Below, piece after piece: positions 12,696 to 22,126 of a DNA stretch of 64,000 nucleotides (the first letter of the stretch is position 1; each line of letters opens with the position of its first letter). The notes under the pieces are model-generated. The model saw only the letters and a program-made list of their open reading frames with translations, searched no databases and was not told where the DNA came from. The translations under genes were made by a program, and so were the position numbers. The DNA comes from Flectonema sp. DT1601 (taxonomy: Eukaryota > Euglenozoa > Diplonemea > Diplonemida > Diplonemidae). The stretch covers positions 1 through 64,000 of the forward strand of contig OZ025800.1 of assembly GCA_964019425.1 (NCBI GenBank). The letters run 5' to 3'.

Positions 12696-14334
12696 TACCA
12701 CCACCCCCACGCAAGTCAAAGAAACGCCCCAACGCAAGTGCTGCCTCGGAACGTTGTTGTTTGATATTAGCGCCGTCAGGACAAATGCGAGACGGAAAAT
12801 CTGCTGGATTGCATTTTGTAGAAACCCAGTTGAGCCTATAAGTGCATTGTAGTCTATTAAGATGATTCATAATGTAATTTACTTGTCTGTTGAGTGCCAT
12901 GGAACGGACTGACATGCCCTTCTTTGTTGAGTATAAGACGGTTGTATTATCCACGTAAATATCCAAATGTGATGCTTTCGAGATCGATCGAAGCGTAGAA
13001 GTAAGAGCAGTGGCCTCAAGGACGTTGATATGCTCACTACTTTCCTTCTCAGTCCATCGTGCCCCCAGGATGTCCATCTCATAATTATGATCAAAGATCA
13101 CAGCTCCCCAGCCCTTCATGGAAGCGTCGACGAAGATCATCCTAGAATCATCATCATCATCATCTCTCTTCGTTTCCCCTACATGTACGTTCCGTGTTGT
13201 TAGTACCTCCTTAGACCAGTTTGAAATTTCCTTCCTAACTGAGCTGGGGATGGGCACCACGTGTTCAGTCTGAACGACCCCACGGTTTAATGAATTCGTG
13301 ACCCTGCGAAAAAACTTTAGCGCAAACCAGTATTTACCAGGATGTATGTGAGTAATTGCCGAAGCATGTAGGAGGCGACCAGCTAAGCTTTCGATCTTCT
13401 CCGCGGTGATGTTATCGAGGCAAGTATTAAGTATCCTCCTGCGTAGCTTTTCGGCGACGGCAACAGTACACCTAGTATGGTCAAACCTTACACCAAGAAA
13501 GTCGTATTCTTTAGCGAGTTCCTGAGTTTCTTCTTGCTTCCAAGTCACGTTACAACGTCTCGCCACCTCATTTATTCTTGCTGTTGCCTCATTTACACAC
13601 CCGAATGAGCCAGTTATCCTGATATTGTCAATCCAAATATCGGTAACTACCCCCCGATATGTGAAAGCAGGCTTGGCAAATGTAGGATCGCCTGCAACAG
13701 TTGCTGTTAGAGAATGCATAATCTCAGGTGCCGCCATATGTCCCATCGGCAACCTGGTTAGCTCAAACCACTCCCCTCGCTCATCCTGGAATCTGAAATA
13801 TTTCCTAGAGCGCTCAGGTATGGAAACCTGGTAAAACCCCGTCTTCAAGTCCCATTGGGATGATGTCTCCCTCGTCACTTGAGAGAGGTACTGAGCAATG
13901 TGCTCCAAGGGAACCTTCGGCTTGTACCCGAGTTCGTGCATCATCAAGTTGGCCTCCTTCGTCCACAAGATGAATCGCTGCCGAGTTCCAGTTATCCGTT
14001 CTTCAAGTATTGTAAAGGGTATTGATTCCAATATCCCGGGGCTGCTTGTTTGGGTTGCAACCCCTGCCTCTACTAGCCGGCGTGCATGCTGAGACTGCAG
14101 ACAAGACTCCCTATGACTCTTTTTATACTGATGGCTTTGGTGAGTACCTTGCCGACACGGGTTGAACGTAAGGTCCCATACCTCTTCAAACCTCCTGCGT
14201 GTCCCATCAGTCATCATCCGTTTTACCTCTTGAACGTCAATGGTCCCCACTTCCTTTACGTGTAGAGGCGTCGCCCTCTCTTCCTCGGTTGAAGGGAGGC
14301 GAGTGGTCTTCGACTTCCGAGTGAAGTTCTGCAT
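12640..14334 (-). CDS. E2 reverse transcriptase-RNase H
   Basis: The ORF is about 564 aa from the ATG of MQNFTRK. The same frame stays open upstream only as a shadow of the recombinase. RT landmarks are DLKTGFYQVSI, RLPMGHMAAPE and IWIDNIR, with YDFLGVRFD after them. RNase H follows, with FVDASMKGWGA, HINVLEA, IYVDNTT and NPADFPSR. The C-terminal residues are encoded within repeat B1. It is very close to the E3 protein and clearly related to E1. Confidence 0.88.
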   Translation of the reverse strand: MQNFTRKSKTTRLPSTEEERATPLHVKEVGTIDVQEVKRMMTDGTRRRFEEVWDLTFNPCRQGTHQSHQYKKSHRESCLQSQHARRLVEAGVATQTSSPGILESIPFTILEERITGTRQRFILWTKEANLMMHELGYKPKVPLEHIAQYLSQVTRETSSQWDLKTGFYQVSIPERSRKYFRFQDERGEWFELTRLPMGHMAAPEIMHSLTATVAGDPTFAKPAFTYRGVVTDIWIDNIRITGSFGCVNEATARINEVARRCNVTWKQEETQELAKEYDFLGVRFDHTRCTVAVAEKLRRRILNTCLDNITAEKIESLAGRLLHASAITHIHPGKYWFALKFFRRVTNSLNRGVVQTEHVVPIPSSVRKEISNWSKEVLTTRNVHVGETKRDDDDDDSRMIFVDASMKGWGAVIFDHNYEMDILGARWTEKESSEHINVLEATALTSTLRSISKASHLDIYVDNTTVLYSTKKGMSVRSMALNRQVNYIMNHLNRLQCTYRLNWVSTKCNPADFPSRICPDGANIKQQRSEAALALGRFFDLRGGGGSRAMADRHYLVTPSPLRK

Positions 14335-14357
14335 AAGTCTCCGCGCAGTTCTTGGAA

Positions 14358-15341
14358 TTACAAATGTTGGGTTATGCGGCTTGTGTTCAGGGAGAGAGCC
14401 AGCGACCTGTCCGACCCTGCATATCTTAACGTCGTTTCTGATATCTGCTGGTTTGCCGTTTCGTGTTTGGCTAGTCGACTTATGAGCATCAGCGGAATAA
14501 CTAATCCTGTCTGTTTCTTCTCGAAAATGAACTTTATTGCACCGCGTTTTATGCTGTGAGCACTGTAATTTTCCATGCGAGAATCCTTCTTCCAAAGTCC
14601 TGTGAGCTTTGCAGTGTCGACTTTTGTTAAACGATCGAAGAATCCCAACCTCATGATGGCTCTGTATATCTCCTCCGTCCATCTTCCGGTGATTACCGCG
14701 AACCTTGAAGCCGTGTACGGATTCTCCCTCTTTCCCTTCGGAATCTGGTTCCAGTCCACAATTACTGTTAAAGGGTCGCATTGAATGAAGCTGCCCGAGG
14801 ACAGCGCCGCGACCTCCCCCCAGCGAGACATTGTTTTCCAGGCAATCATTGCGGCGGTTGAAACCCCTAGCTCCTGTGTTTGACACCATTCTTCCAGGAT
14901 TCCCCTTGGGATCGGAGTTGCTTGTGACTCGGGCACCGTAGCACCGTCTGCCCTTAGGGCCACCTGAAGGCTCCTGAGGGGTTGGTTTTCCATCCCGAGG
15001 TGTTTCATAATACCCGACAATGCCTTTGCGTAGTTTAGTAAACTTTGTGACTTCGCCCCTGTAGCGGTTACGAATAAGACCGCAGAATTTGCATCCATGG
15101 GTAGGCTCCTGTCGGTGACCCACTTCACATACCTCGACCATAATCGTTTTCTCTGGTCGATGGTAGACACCGCCCACATCTTTCTTACGATGGCGCGTAC
15201 CCGCTTCTCTGCTGCCTTTATGGTGACTTCGTCTTCTGATTGAGTCCTTCTTGTTGGTCTGCGTTGCAAGATCTGTAAAGTTGCTTGCTCCATTATTCCT
15301 TTTCCTTTGACCAACTCGTCTTGCCGCATTTTGGCGATCAT
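14358..15341 (-). CDS. E2 tyrosine recombinase
   Basis: The ORF is 327 aa, starts with ATG and lies about 70 nt after gag. The catalytic signature is visible: Arg in MSRWGE, HSIKRG, then RLAKHE and the Tyr nucleophile in TTLRY. It is homologous to the E1 recombinase in order and motif spacing. It ends 23 nt before the RT start, so the three ORFs are packed like one transcription unit. Confidence 0.87.
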   Translation of the reverse strand: MIAKMRQDELVKGKGIMEQATLQILQRRPTRRTQSEDEVTIKAAEKRVRAIVRKMWAVSTIDQRKRLWSRYVKWVTDRSLPMDANSAVLFVTATGAKSQSLLNYAKALSGIMKHLGMENQPLRSLQVALRADGATVPESQATPIPRGILEEWCQTQELGVSTAAMIAWKTMSRWGEVAALSSGSFIQCDPLTVIVDWNQIPKGKRENPYTASRFAVITGRWTEEIYRAIMRLGFFDRLTKVDTAKLTGLWKKDSRMENYSAHSIKRGAIKFIFEKKQTGLVIPLMLISRLAKHETANQQISETTLRYAGSDRSLALSLNTSRITQHL

Positions 15342-15413
15342 GCTCCCGGTTTTTTTGCTTAATAAAGTTATACTTGGCCGGGTCCAAGTAAACTTCCTTT
15401 CCCGTACTGCGAT

Positions 15414-16760
15414 TCAATTTTTCCGCACCTGCTGGGGCCAACGGCCTGGACCTAAAAAAGCCTTCGTTGGCTTTGGTTTCGGGGTCCAGGTGTTCTTATT
15501 TTTCTTCGAAGCTTTTTGAATTGACCTGTCGATGTAGTCGTGTTGATTGGCTTCCATTTCCGTCAATACATCGCTGAGCCTGGCCCCCCGTACAACATAT
15601 CCTTGTTGTACACGAAGCAGCGATAGACTCCTATTTCCCAAGCTAACCATTTCAGGCATCCCCTCCCAGGAGTTTACCTGTTCTGCCACCCTAATCCAGT
15701 CTACAAGCATTTCGAAATATGCGAGTAGTACTCGGTCACCTGGTTTGACGGTGGTACAACCGTTGGTGTATTTAAAACGCAAGTCTCTAATGAGACCGGT
15801 CGCGTCCTCCTCAATGGCATCTTTCCATTGTAAGACATCCTTCGAGTCCTCGATTCTCTTAGTTGTAAAGAAAACCTTCGTTTGTGTTGGGGACGTCTGT
15901 AATGTGGGAGCATCCTCCGGAACATTTCTGTTTGCAATTGCCGTCAGCCTGTCCACTCGTTCGTCCGAAGCGGCAGATTGTTCGAGCCCCGTCACCGATT
16001 GAGAGGTAGACCTCTTCGCGGCATTCTCCAAACTCTTCAAGATCCTGTCGATCTTTTTATCCTGGGCTACAGCCATTTCACGATTTTCGGTAATGGCCCC
16101 CCGCATCTTCGCCATCTCCGAATGTTGATCCCTGATCGCTGAATCAGTCATCCCAGCCAAATTGCTTGTATTCTGGCCTTGGCGAGATAATTCGTCGGCA
16201 ATAATGGCGTGTCCCTGCTCCAATGCCTGTTGACGGTTTCTCACGTTAACAGTTTCATGCTCCAATACAGTCTGTCTCTGCCCCGCTGAATTCAAAGCTT
16301 GCGAGGTAACTTGTTCAAGAACCGCTTGCCTCTGCACGGTGTTTGATACCACTTGGCTCGCACCCTCCATAACATGGTGAAACTCCGTACGGGAGACGGG
16401 TAAACCCTCCGTCACCCCACATGCTCGTAGCATTTCATCGAATCTCTGCACATTCCTGTTTCGCAGATGTGAGAGCATAACTTCCTTTGGCCTCATCGCT
16501 ATTCCTTGCAACGAGTCTCTCGAAACACCCAGGAAGGCCATCAACATATCATTAATGATGCTCTCAGCTTGATGCTGTACACACCATCCCCCTAAGTTCA
16601 TTCTTACGTCATCCATTTTGTATGTACCTCGTTTTAACTCCTCTTCGCCGAAAGTGCTTTTCCAAGCATCTTCCAAACTTGAAGGAAATCTAAAATCGTA
16701 CGTACTTATTACAGTCGAGGGGGATGGTTGGTCGATTATCATAGGCGTTTGTTGATCCAT
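15414..16760 (-). CDS. E2 gag-like protein
   Basis: The ORF encodes 448 aa and its ATG lies at the inner edge of repeat A1. The central part is rich in Gln, Glu and Ala with helical heptad-like spacing, probably coiled coil. The C-terminus is basic and Pro/Lys-rich. It has no poly-Q run, unlike the E1 protein. Gag identity is inferred from position as the first ORF of the element and from its similar overall plan. There is no recognisable zinc knuckle. Confidence 0.7.
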   Translation of the reverse strand: MDQQTPMIIDQPSPSTVISTYDFRFPSSLEDAWKSTFGEEELKRGTYKMDDVRMNLGGWCVQHQAESIINDMLMAFLGVSRDSLQGIAMRPKEVMLSHLRNRNVQRFDEMLRACGVTEGLPVSRTEFHHVMEGASQVVSNTVQRQAVLEQVTSQALNSAGQRQTVLEHETVNVRNRQQALEQGHAIIADELSRQGQNTSNLAGMTDSAIRDQHSEMAKMRGAITENREMAVAQDKKIDRILKSLENAAKRSTSQSVTGLEQSAASDERVDRLTAIANRNVPEDAPTLQTSPTQTKVFFTTKRIEDSKDVLQWKDAIEEDATGLIRDLRFKYTNGCTTVKPGDRVLLAYFEMLVDWIRVAEQVNSWEGMPEMVSLGNRSLSLLRVQQGYVVRGARLSDVLTEMEANQHDYIDRSIQKASKKNKNTWTPKPKPTKAFLGPGRWPQQVRKN

Positions 16761-17042
16761 TTTAAATTATTAAATTAATTTAAAGATGCAAGAATGCCTG
16801 GAAAGGCAGATAGGCATAAACGAATCAATCGTAATGCACTATAAAAAAGATGGAAGAAACAAGTGGTCGTATTATACTATAGGCTCGACGAATCAATCAT
16901 GTTGCACTATAATAAAATAAATGGTAAGACTGCTCACATTAAGAACTGATAAGACAATGGATTGCTACATAGAAATTTGTATCATAAGAATAAAGTGGTG
17001 AACTACAGCGCTGATCCTGAGAGATTCCCATATTGGTGTTAG
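16759..17042 (-). repeat. E2 repeat A1
   Basis: These 284 bp are identical by eye to A2 (12124-12407). The segment serves as 5' leader upstream of gag and is joined at its outer end to the array. Confidence 0.9.
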
Positions 17043-17162
17043 GGTTTGCGGGTTTGCGGGTTTGCGGGTTTGCGGGTTTGCGGGTTTGCGGGTTTGCGGG
17101 TTTGCGGGTTTGCGGGTTTGCGGGTTTGCGGGTTTGCGGGTTTGCGGGTTTGCGGGTTTGCG
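17043..17162 (+). repeat. (TTTGCGGG)n array, short
   Basis: About 120 bp of regular 8-mers separates E2 from the E1-family relict. Orientation is the same as the other arrays. Confidence 0.95.
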
Positions 17163-17693
17163 GGGAACCGCTCGGCATTCTCAGTGAAGTACTGTTGAAA
17201 AGGAAAAGTCATAAAGGAGAGTCTGATAAAAACAATCACACGAATTAACCACATAACAAGATACTAGCATCATAAGCCTCATGTCGTCTTAGCTTTCCCA
17301 TTTTCTCAGCTGAATAAAATGATGATGAGAAAGACAAAGGAGAACCAAGTTAACACGAAGCAACTCATTCACGAAGGGGTAATGGGAAAACGGCACCGCA
17401 TGCTTGTACAATTGCATGTTCGACCACGGCCTAAAATCGGCCGGGGGAAAGGTTGGCACCGTCACAGGGGTAGGGCGGGTGGGAAAACGCTTTGCGTTAA
17501 GACCCTTCCTAGCCTGAATAAATGAGTACAATGAAATATTGATAAGAGAACAGTAAAATGATAAATCTGAAATAATAACAAGAGAACAAAAATGATACTT
17601 AAACAACATTTAATGTTGATTAATGAAAAGGAAAATATTATAAGAGTATATCGTACTTCACTTGCCTTTTGTGCAGTTCCCAGTCTGAGTGTT
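17163..17693 (-). mobile_element. Terminal-repeat-only relict of the E1 family (solo B-A)
   Basis: The relict holds a full B copy (17163-17462), the G-rich spacer and an A copy (17484-17693), with array on both sides and no coding region. It differs from E1 A by about two bases. The layout is what recombination between A2 and A1 of a complete element would leave, comparable to a solo LTR. It also shows the intact outer B end of the E1 family joined to the array. Confidence 0.85.
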
Positions 17694-17941
17694 GGTTTGC
17701 GGGTTTGCGGGTTTGCGGGTTTGCGGGTTTGCGGGTTTGCGGGTTTGCGGGTTTGCGGGTTTGCGGGTTTGCGGGTTTGCGGGTTTGCGGGTTTGCGGGT
17801 TTGCGGGTTTGCGGGTTTGCGGGTTTGCGGGTTTGCGGGTTTGCGGGTTTGCGGGTTTGCGGGTTTGCGGGTTTGCGGGTTTGCGGGTTTGCGGGTTTGC
17901 GGGTTTGCGGGTTTGCGGGTTTGCGGGTTTGCGGGTTTGCG
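17694..17941 (+). repeat. (TTTGCGGG)n array between relict and E3
   Basis: About 248 bp of regular 8-mers with no variants seen. Confidence 0.95.
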
Positions 17942-18639
17942 GGGAATCACCTTTTAGGATCTGCCATAGTTCTTTTGATGGAAATTAAGGGAGTAGAAAA
18001 TAAGATAAAGCAAGTTATAAAAACCATAACCTTGCAATGGAGACGTTGACACGTACTAAGTTTACTTGATTGACAATTCTTTCACAATCTGCAGATGCTT
18101 TCTTTATTAAGACAAAGAAATAACAACTAAGAAAGGAATAATAATACTTACGAAGGGGTGAGGGTGACCAAGTAATGGCGGTCGGCGACGGCCCGGCCGG
18201 GGGTTAAGGGAGGGCGGGAATTTAAAAGAAATTTAATTTATTTAAAGGATGCAAAATTGCCTGGATAAAGGCAGATAGGCATAACGAATCAATCGCATAG
18301 CACTATATAAAATGATAAGACGGTAAAACATGATAAGATAGTAAACTACGGCCGATCCCGGGAGATTCCCATATTGGTGTTAGGGGAATCACCTTTTAGG
18401 ATCTGCCATAGTTCTTTTGATGGAACTTAAGGGAGTAGAAAATAAGATAAAGCAAGTTATAAAAACCATAACCTTGCAATGGAGACGTTGACACGTACTA
18501 AGTTTACTTGATTGACAATTCTTTCACAATCTGCAGATGCTTTCTTTATTAAGACAAAGAAATAACAACTAAGAAAGGAATAATAATACTTACGAAGGGG
18601 TGAGGGTGACCAAGTAATGGCGGTCGGCGACGGCCCGGC
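17942..18639 (-). repeat. E3 B2-A2-B1 split direct repeat block
   Basis: On + the order is B2, a G-rich spacer (18198-18218), A2 and B1. The outer-arm inverted repeat GATTCCC/GGGAATC and the inner arms around CGATCC/GGATCT are conserved with E2. Confidence 0.85.
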
Positions 18640-20257
18640 TACCACCACCCCCACGCAAGTCGAAGAAACGCCCCAGCGCAAGTACTGCTTCGGAGCGTTG
18701 TTGTTTAATGTTGTTGCTGTTAGGGCAAATACGAGACGGAAAATCTGCTGGGTTGCATTTTGTAGATACCCAGTTTAGTTTATAAGTGCATTGCAGTCTA
18801 TTAAGATGATTAATAATGTAATTAACTTGTCTGTTGAGAGCCATTGAACGAACAGACATACCCTTCTTTGTTGAGTATAGAACAGTCGTGTTATCTACGT
18901 AGATATCTAAGTGTGATATCTTCGAAATCGTTCGGAGTGTAGATGAAAGGGCAGTAGCCTCCAGCACGTTGATATGTTCACTACTTTCCTTTTTAGTCCA
19001 CTGTTCTCCCAGTATAGTCATCTCATAATTTTGATCAAAGATTACGGCTCCCCAGCCCTTCATAGATGCATCGACAAAGATCATCTTAGAATCATCTCGC
19101 CGGCTGTCCCCGGCGCGTATGCTCCGTGTCGTCAGCACCTCCTTCGACCAGTTGGATATGTCGCTCCTTACTGATCTGGGAATGGGCACTTCTTGTTCTG
19201 TCTGAACGACACCACGATTCAACGAGTTAGTGACCCTTCGGAAGAATTTTAGTGCAAACCAGTACTTACCTGGATGTACGCGAGTAATCGCCGAAGCGTG
19301 TAAAAGGCGACCTGCTAAGCTTTCGATTTTCTCGGATGTAATGTTATCAAGGCAAGTATTCAGTATCCTCTTGCGAAGCTTCTCAGCAACAGCAACAGTA
19401 CACTCATTATGATTAAACCTTACACCGAGAAAATCATACTCCTTAGCAAGCTCCTGAGTTTCTTCCTGCTTCCATGTCACGTTGCAGCGTTTTGCCACTT
19501 CGTTAATTCTAGTTGTTGCATCGGATACATGCCTGCATGAACCAGTAACCCTAATGTTGTCGATCCACACGTCAGTAACGATCCCTCGGTGCGTGAAACA
19601 GGGCTTGGTAAAAGTAGGTTCGCCTGCGACAGTTGCTGTCAGCGAGTGCATAATCTCAGGTGCTGCCATATGTCCCATCGGCAACCTGGTAAGCTCAAAC
19701 CACTCCCCTCGCTCATCTTGAAATCTAAAATATTTCCTCGAGCGCTCAGGTATTGATACCTGGTAAAACCCAGTCTTCAAGTCCCATTGAGACGATGTCT
19801 CCCTTGTAACTTGAGAAAGGTATTGGGATACATGCCCCAAAGGAACCCGCGGCTTGTACCCAAGATCGTGCATCATCCTGTTGGCCTCTTTCGTCCACAA
19901 GATGAACCGTTGTCGAATCCCAGCCTGCCGTTCTTCGAGGATAGTGAAGGGTATCGACTCGAGTATCCCGGGGCCGTCGGCTAGGGTTGCAACCCCTGCC
20001 TCCACCAGTCGTCGCGCATGTTCCGACTGCAGACTAGACTCCTTATGGCTCTTCTTGTACCCAATGGTCCCTTGTCCCTTCGGATTAAAGGTTTGGTCCC
20101 AGACCTCTTCGAACCTCCTGCGGGTACCTTCAGTCATCATCTTCTTCACTTCTTCAACATCGATGGTCCCCACTTCCTTGACATGAAGAGGTGCCGCCTT
20201 CTCCTCGTCAGTTGTAGGGAGTCGTGTGGTCTTCGACTTCCGAGTGAAATTCTGCAT
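18590..20257 (-). CDS. E3 reverse transcriptase-RNase H
   Basis: The ORF is 555 aa from the ATG of MQNFTRK, the same start as in E2. It shows the same landmarks (DLKTGFYQVSI, RLPMGHMAAPE, VWIDNIR, YDFLGVRF, FVDASMKGWGA, NPADFPSR). The reading frame is open, but it sits in a shortened element. Confidence 0.8.
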   Translation of the reverse strand: MQNFTRKSKTTRLPTTDEEKAAPLHVKEVGTIDVEEVKKMMTEGTRRRFEEVWDQTFNPKGQGTIGYKKSHKESSLQSEHARRLVEAGVATLADGPGILESIPFTILEERQAGIRQRFILWTKEANRMMHDLGYKPRVPLGHVSQYLSQVTRETSSQWDLKTGFYQVSIPERSRKYFRFQDERGEWFELTRLPMGHMAAPEIMHSLTATVAGEPTFTKPCFTHRGIVTDVWIDNIRVTGSCRHVSDATTRINEVAKRCNVTWKQEETQELAKEYDFLGVRFNHNECTVAVAEKLRKRILNTCLDNITSEKIESLAGRLLHASAITRVHPGKYWFALKFFRRVTNSLNRGVVQTEQEVPIPRSVRSDISNWSKEVLTTRSIRAGDSRRDDSKMIFVDASMKGWGAVIFDQNYEMTILGEQWTKKESSEHINVLEATALSSTLRTISKISHLDIYVDNTTVLYSTKKGMSVRSMALNRQVNYIINHLNRLQCTYKLNWVSTKCNPADFPSRICPNSNNIKQQRSEAVLALGRFFDLRGGGGSRAVADRHYLVTLTPS

Positions 20258-20407
20258 AAGTCTCCGGGCAGTCCTTGGAGCTACAGATGTTGTGTTACTC
20301 GGGCTGTACGTAGTGAAAGAGCCAGCCCCCTGGTCGATCCTGCGTATCTTAGCGTTGTCTCTGATATCTGTTGGTTTGCCGTCTCGTGTTTCGCTAATCG
20401 ACTTATC

Positions 20408-20572
20408 AATTTAAAAGAAATTTAATTTATTTAAAGGATGCAAAATTGCCTGGATAAAGGCAGATAGGCATAACGAATCAATCGCATAGCACTATATAAA
20501 ATGATAAGACGGTAAAACATGATAAGATAGTAAACTACGGCCGATCCCGGGAGATTCCCATATTGGTGTTAG
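20408..20572 (-). repeat. E3 repeat A1
   Basis: The 165-bp copy matches A2 at 18219-18383. Its outer end GTGTTAG runs directly into the array. Confidence 0.85.
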
Positions 20573-20737
20573 GGTTTGCGGGTTTGCGGGTTTGCGGGTT
20601 TGCGGGTTTGCGGGTTTGCGGGTTTGCGGGTTTGCGGGTTTGCGGGTTTGCGGGTTTGCGGGTTTGCGGGTTTGCGGGTTTGCGGGTTTGCGGGTTTGCG
20701 GGTTTGCGGGTTTGCGGGTTTGCGGGTTTGCGGGTTT
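20573..20737 (+). repeat. (TTTGCGGG)n array, right-most
   Basis: About 165 bp of regular 8-mers. It is the last array before the gene-bearing region and is joined on its right to a gag fragment. Confidence 0.94.
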
Positions 20738-20890
20738 GCAGGTCGGCATCCAGACTGTCTACACCGGACAGCCCCATCGCTTCCTGGAACCTTCTGTTCC
20801 TTGCCTCCAGGGACACCTTCATCCGTCCCACTTCACCAAGTATCGCCTTGGCTTTTCCGGCGATACTTGCTGGTACCGAAAAATCATAAT
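20738..20890 (-). mobile_element. Gag fragment of a further E1-related element
   Basis: The minus strand encodes a stretch (RMKVSLEARNRRFQ) closely matching the N-terminal region of the E1 gag-like protein (RMKVSLTARNRRFQ). It begins exactly at the array end and then fades out. It is a fossil piece of a third family or older copy and looks broken, with no repeats attached. Confidence 0.75.
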
Positions 20891-22126
20891 AAGAACTTCA
20901 GTTTCTTCATGTCCGCATATTGATATTCCAGTTTCTACCAGTGTCACCAGATGCGAGCAGACCGTGCACCTCTCTATTCAGATCCTCTAACGTAAGATCA
21001 ACTATTGGTTTGGTTTTCTGTGTTGGTGATTCATGTAGAAGGTTGGGAAATGTATGTCAAAACGTTCGATTCTCACCTGTGAGGTGTTTGGCCTCATTTC
21101 GAATCGACCAGATTTTTATAAAACTTATGAGTACCTAATATTGTCTCGAAAATTAACCATAGAAAAAGACGAACACCAGGAAGGGTGTCTTTTTGATTTA
21201 CTTCTAGTGGTGTCGTGGGGTATTTGATTGGAATTTTCCTTTGACTTTTTATGTTGTGGTGATGCGGGGTCAGCCGCTGTAATTTCAACAGTATCCTCTG
21301 TATCATCGGTAGTGGTATTTTCCTCCGACACTTGGCTTTTACCTCTCTTAGTAACTCTACCAGTTGGTTTAGACCTTAGATTTGGTATTACCATCATCAA
21401 TGTGAGAGCTAATGAAGCGGAGGCATGCTGCTCTGATATTGTCAGATTTATAGCCCCGGTTGAGTAATCTATATGTTAGTTCTTGTAAAAAATCTGCTTA
21501 AACGAATCCATCGTTTATTTGTGTTAGTGATCTCTATTCGGATACGAATTCCTATATAAGAGACATTATTTGAAGTATCAGTGTGATCCATTGAGTACAG
21601 GCTTGCTAGTGGAGGGTCGCAACTCCAGGTGAGGAAGTCGTTGATGTATCTACACGAGTGGTCATGTTGCCGAGCTAAGTCTAAATTTTTTGCAATCGAT
21701 AAATGCGGATTCAACCCTGTAGCAGTAGAGATTTGCTATATCGCTACTGGCGTTGCCACCCATTGGAATGCCTATTGTTTGACTCCAAATATAACCCCTT
21801 AATGCAATAAAGCGAATGCAAACAACTCTTAGTTAGAGAGTCCGACATACAATTGAGTACCGGTTAGAAAGACACGACAGGGTGGAACGGTTAACCACTT
21901 GTATGTCCCCAATACTACAACATTATGTCAAACCTAATGAGAGGATCACTTTTTTAGCTCTAGCGAGGAATTCTAATGTTCGAGAGACCCGAATACCTCA
22001 ATGTTTCGGCCTTAACCGGTTATAATCAATTTATAAACGTCCCATAGGTGCACGCAAAGAGCTGTGAATGAATGATAGTTAATTCCATTTCTCTATCGCC
22101 GTAAAAAGAGCAGAACATTTCGAAGC
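20891..22126. other. Intergenic, apart from the RT fragment
   Basis: AT-rich sequence between the repeat locus and the first host gene. Besides the RT fragment I see only short frames. 21840-22126 holds nothing recognisable. Confidence 0.6.
21475..21835 (-). mobile_element. Decayed reverse-transcriptase fragment, Penelope-like
   Basis: The minus strand encodes QTIGIPMGGN followed by ANLYCYRVE, which matches RT motif B and its following helix. A little further on, in another frame, comes CRYINDFLTW followed by VSYIGIRI, which matches the catalytic motif C region with Asn in place of the second Asp. This Q-x-x-GIPMG plus RYIDD combination is typical of Penelope-like RTs. The fragment has at least one frameshift and no complete ORF. 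A Lys/Ser-rich open frame at 21125-21400 on the same strand may belong to it. Confidence 0.55.

Larger units (their letters stand above)
11814..17042 (-). mobile_element. E2: VIPER/TATE-like tyrosine-recombinase retroelement, looks whole
   Basis: The element is 5.23 kb with TTTGCGGG array on both sides. On + the layout is B2 (11814-12101), a G-rich spacer, A2 (12124-12407), B1 (12408-12695), coding region, A1 (16759-17042). B1/B2 (288 bp) and A1/A2 (284 bp) appear identical, so the copy is very young. It encodes gag-like, recombinase and RT-RNase H ORFs in that sense order, all open. Both outer ends are present and no target-site duplication is seen. E2 is diverged from E1 (unrelated repeat sequences, lower GC) yet uses the same target point. 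It is close kin to E3. Confidence 0.92.
17942..20572 (-). mobile_element. E3: shortened copy of an E2-like retroelement
   Basis: The copy is 2.6 kb with array on both sides. B2 (17942-18197) and B1 (18384-18639) are 256 bp each with one difference seen. A2 (18219-18383) and A1 (20408-20572) are 165 bp each. It keeps an RT-RNase H ORF but is about half the length of E2 and lacks a gag-like ORF, so it is broken (about one break). Both ends and both array junctions are intact, so it could have moved with proteins supplied by a full copy. It is a sister lineage to E2, not a copy of it. Confidence 0.88.

Noticed and set aside
11280-20737. CRISPR array
   Set aside because: Repeats are contiguous 8-mers with no spacers, and the interruptions are mobile elements in a eukaryotic genome.
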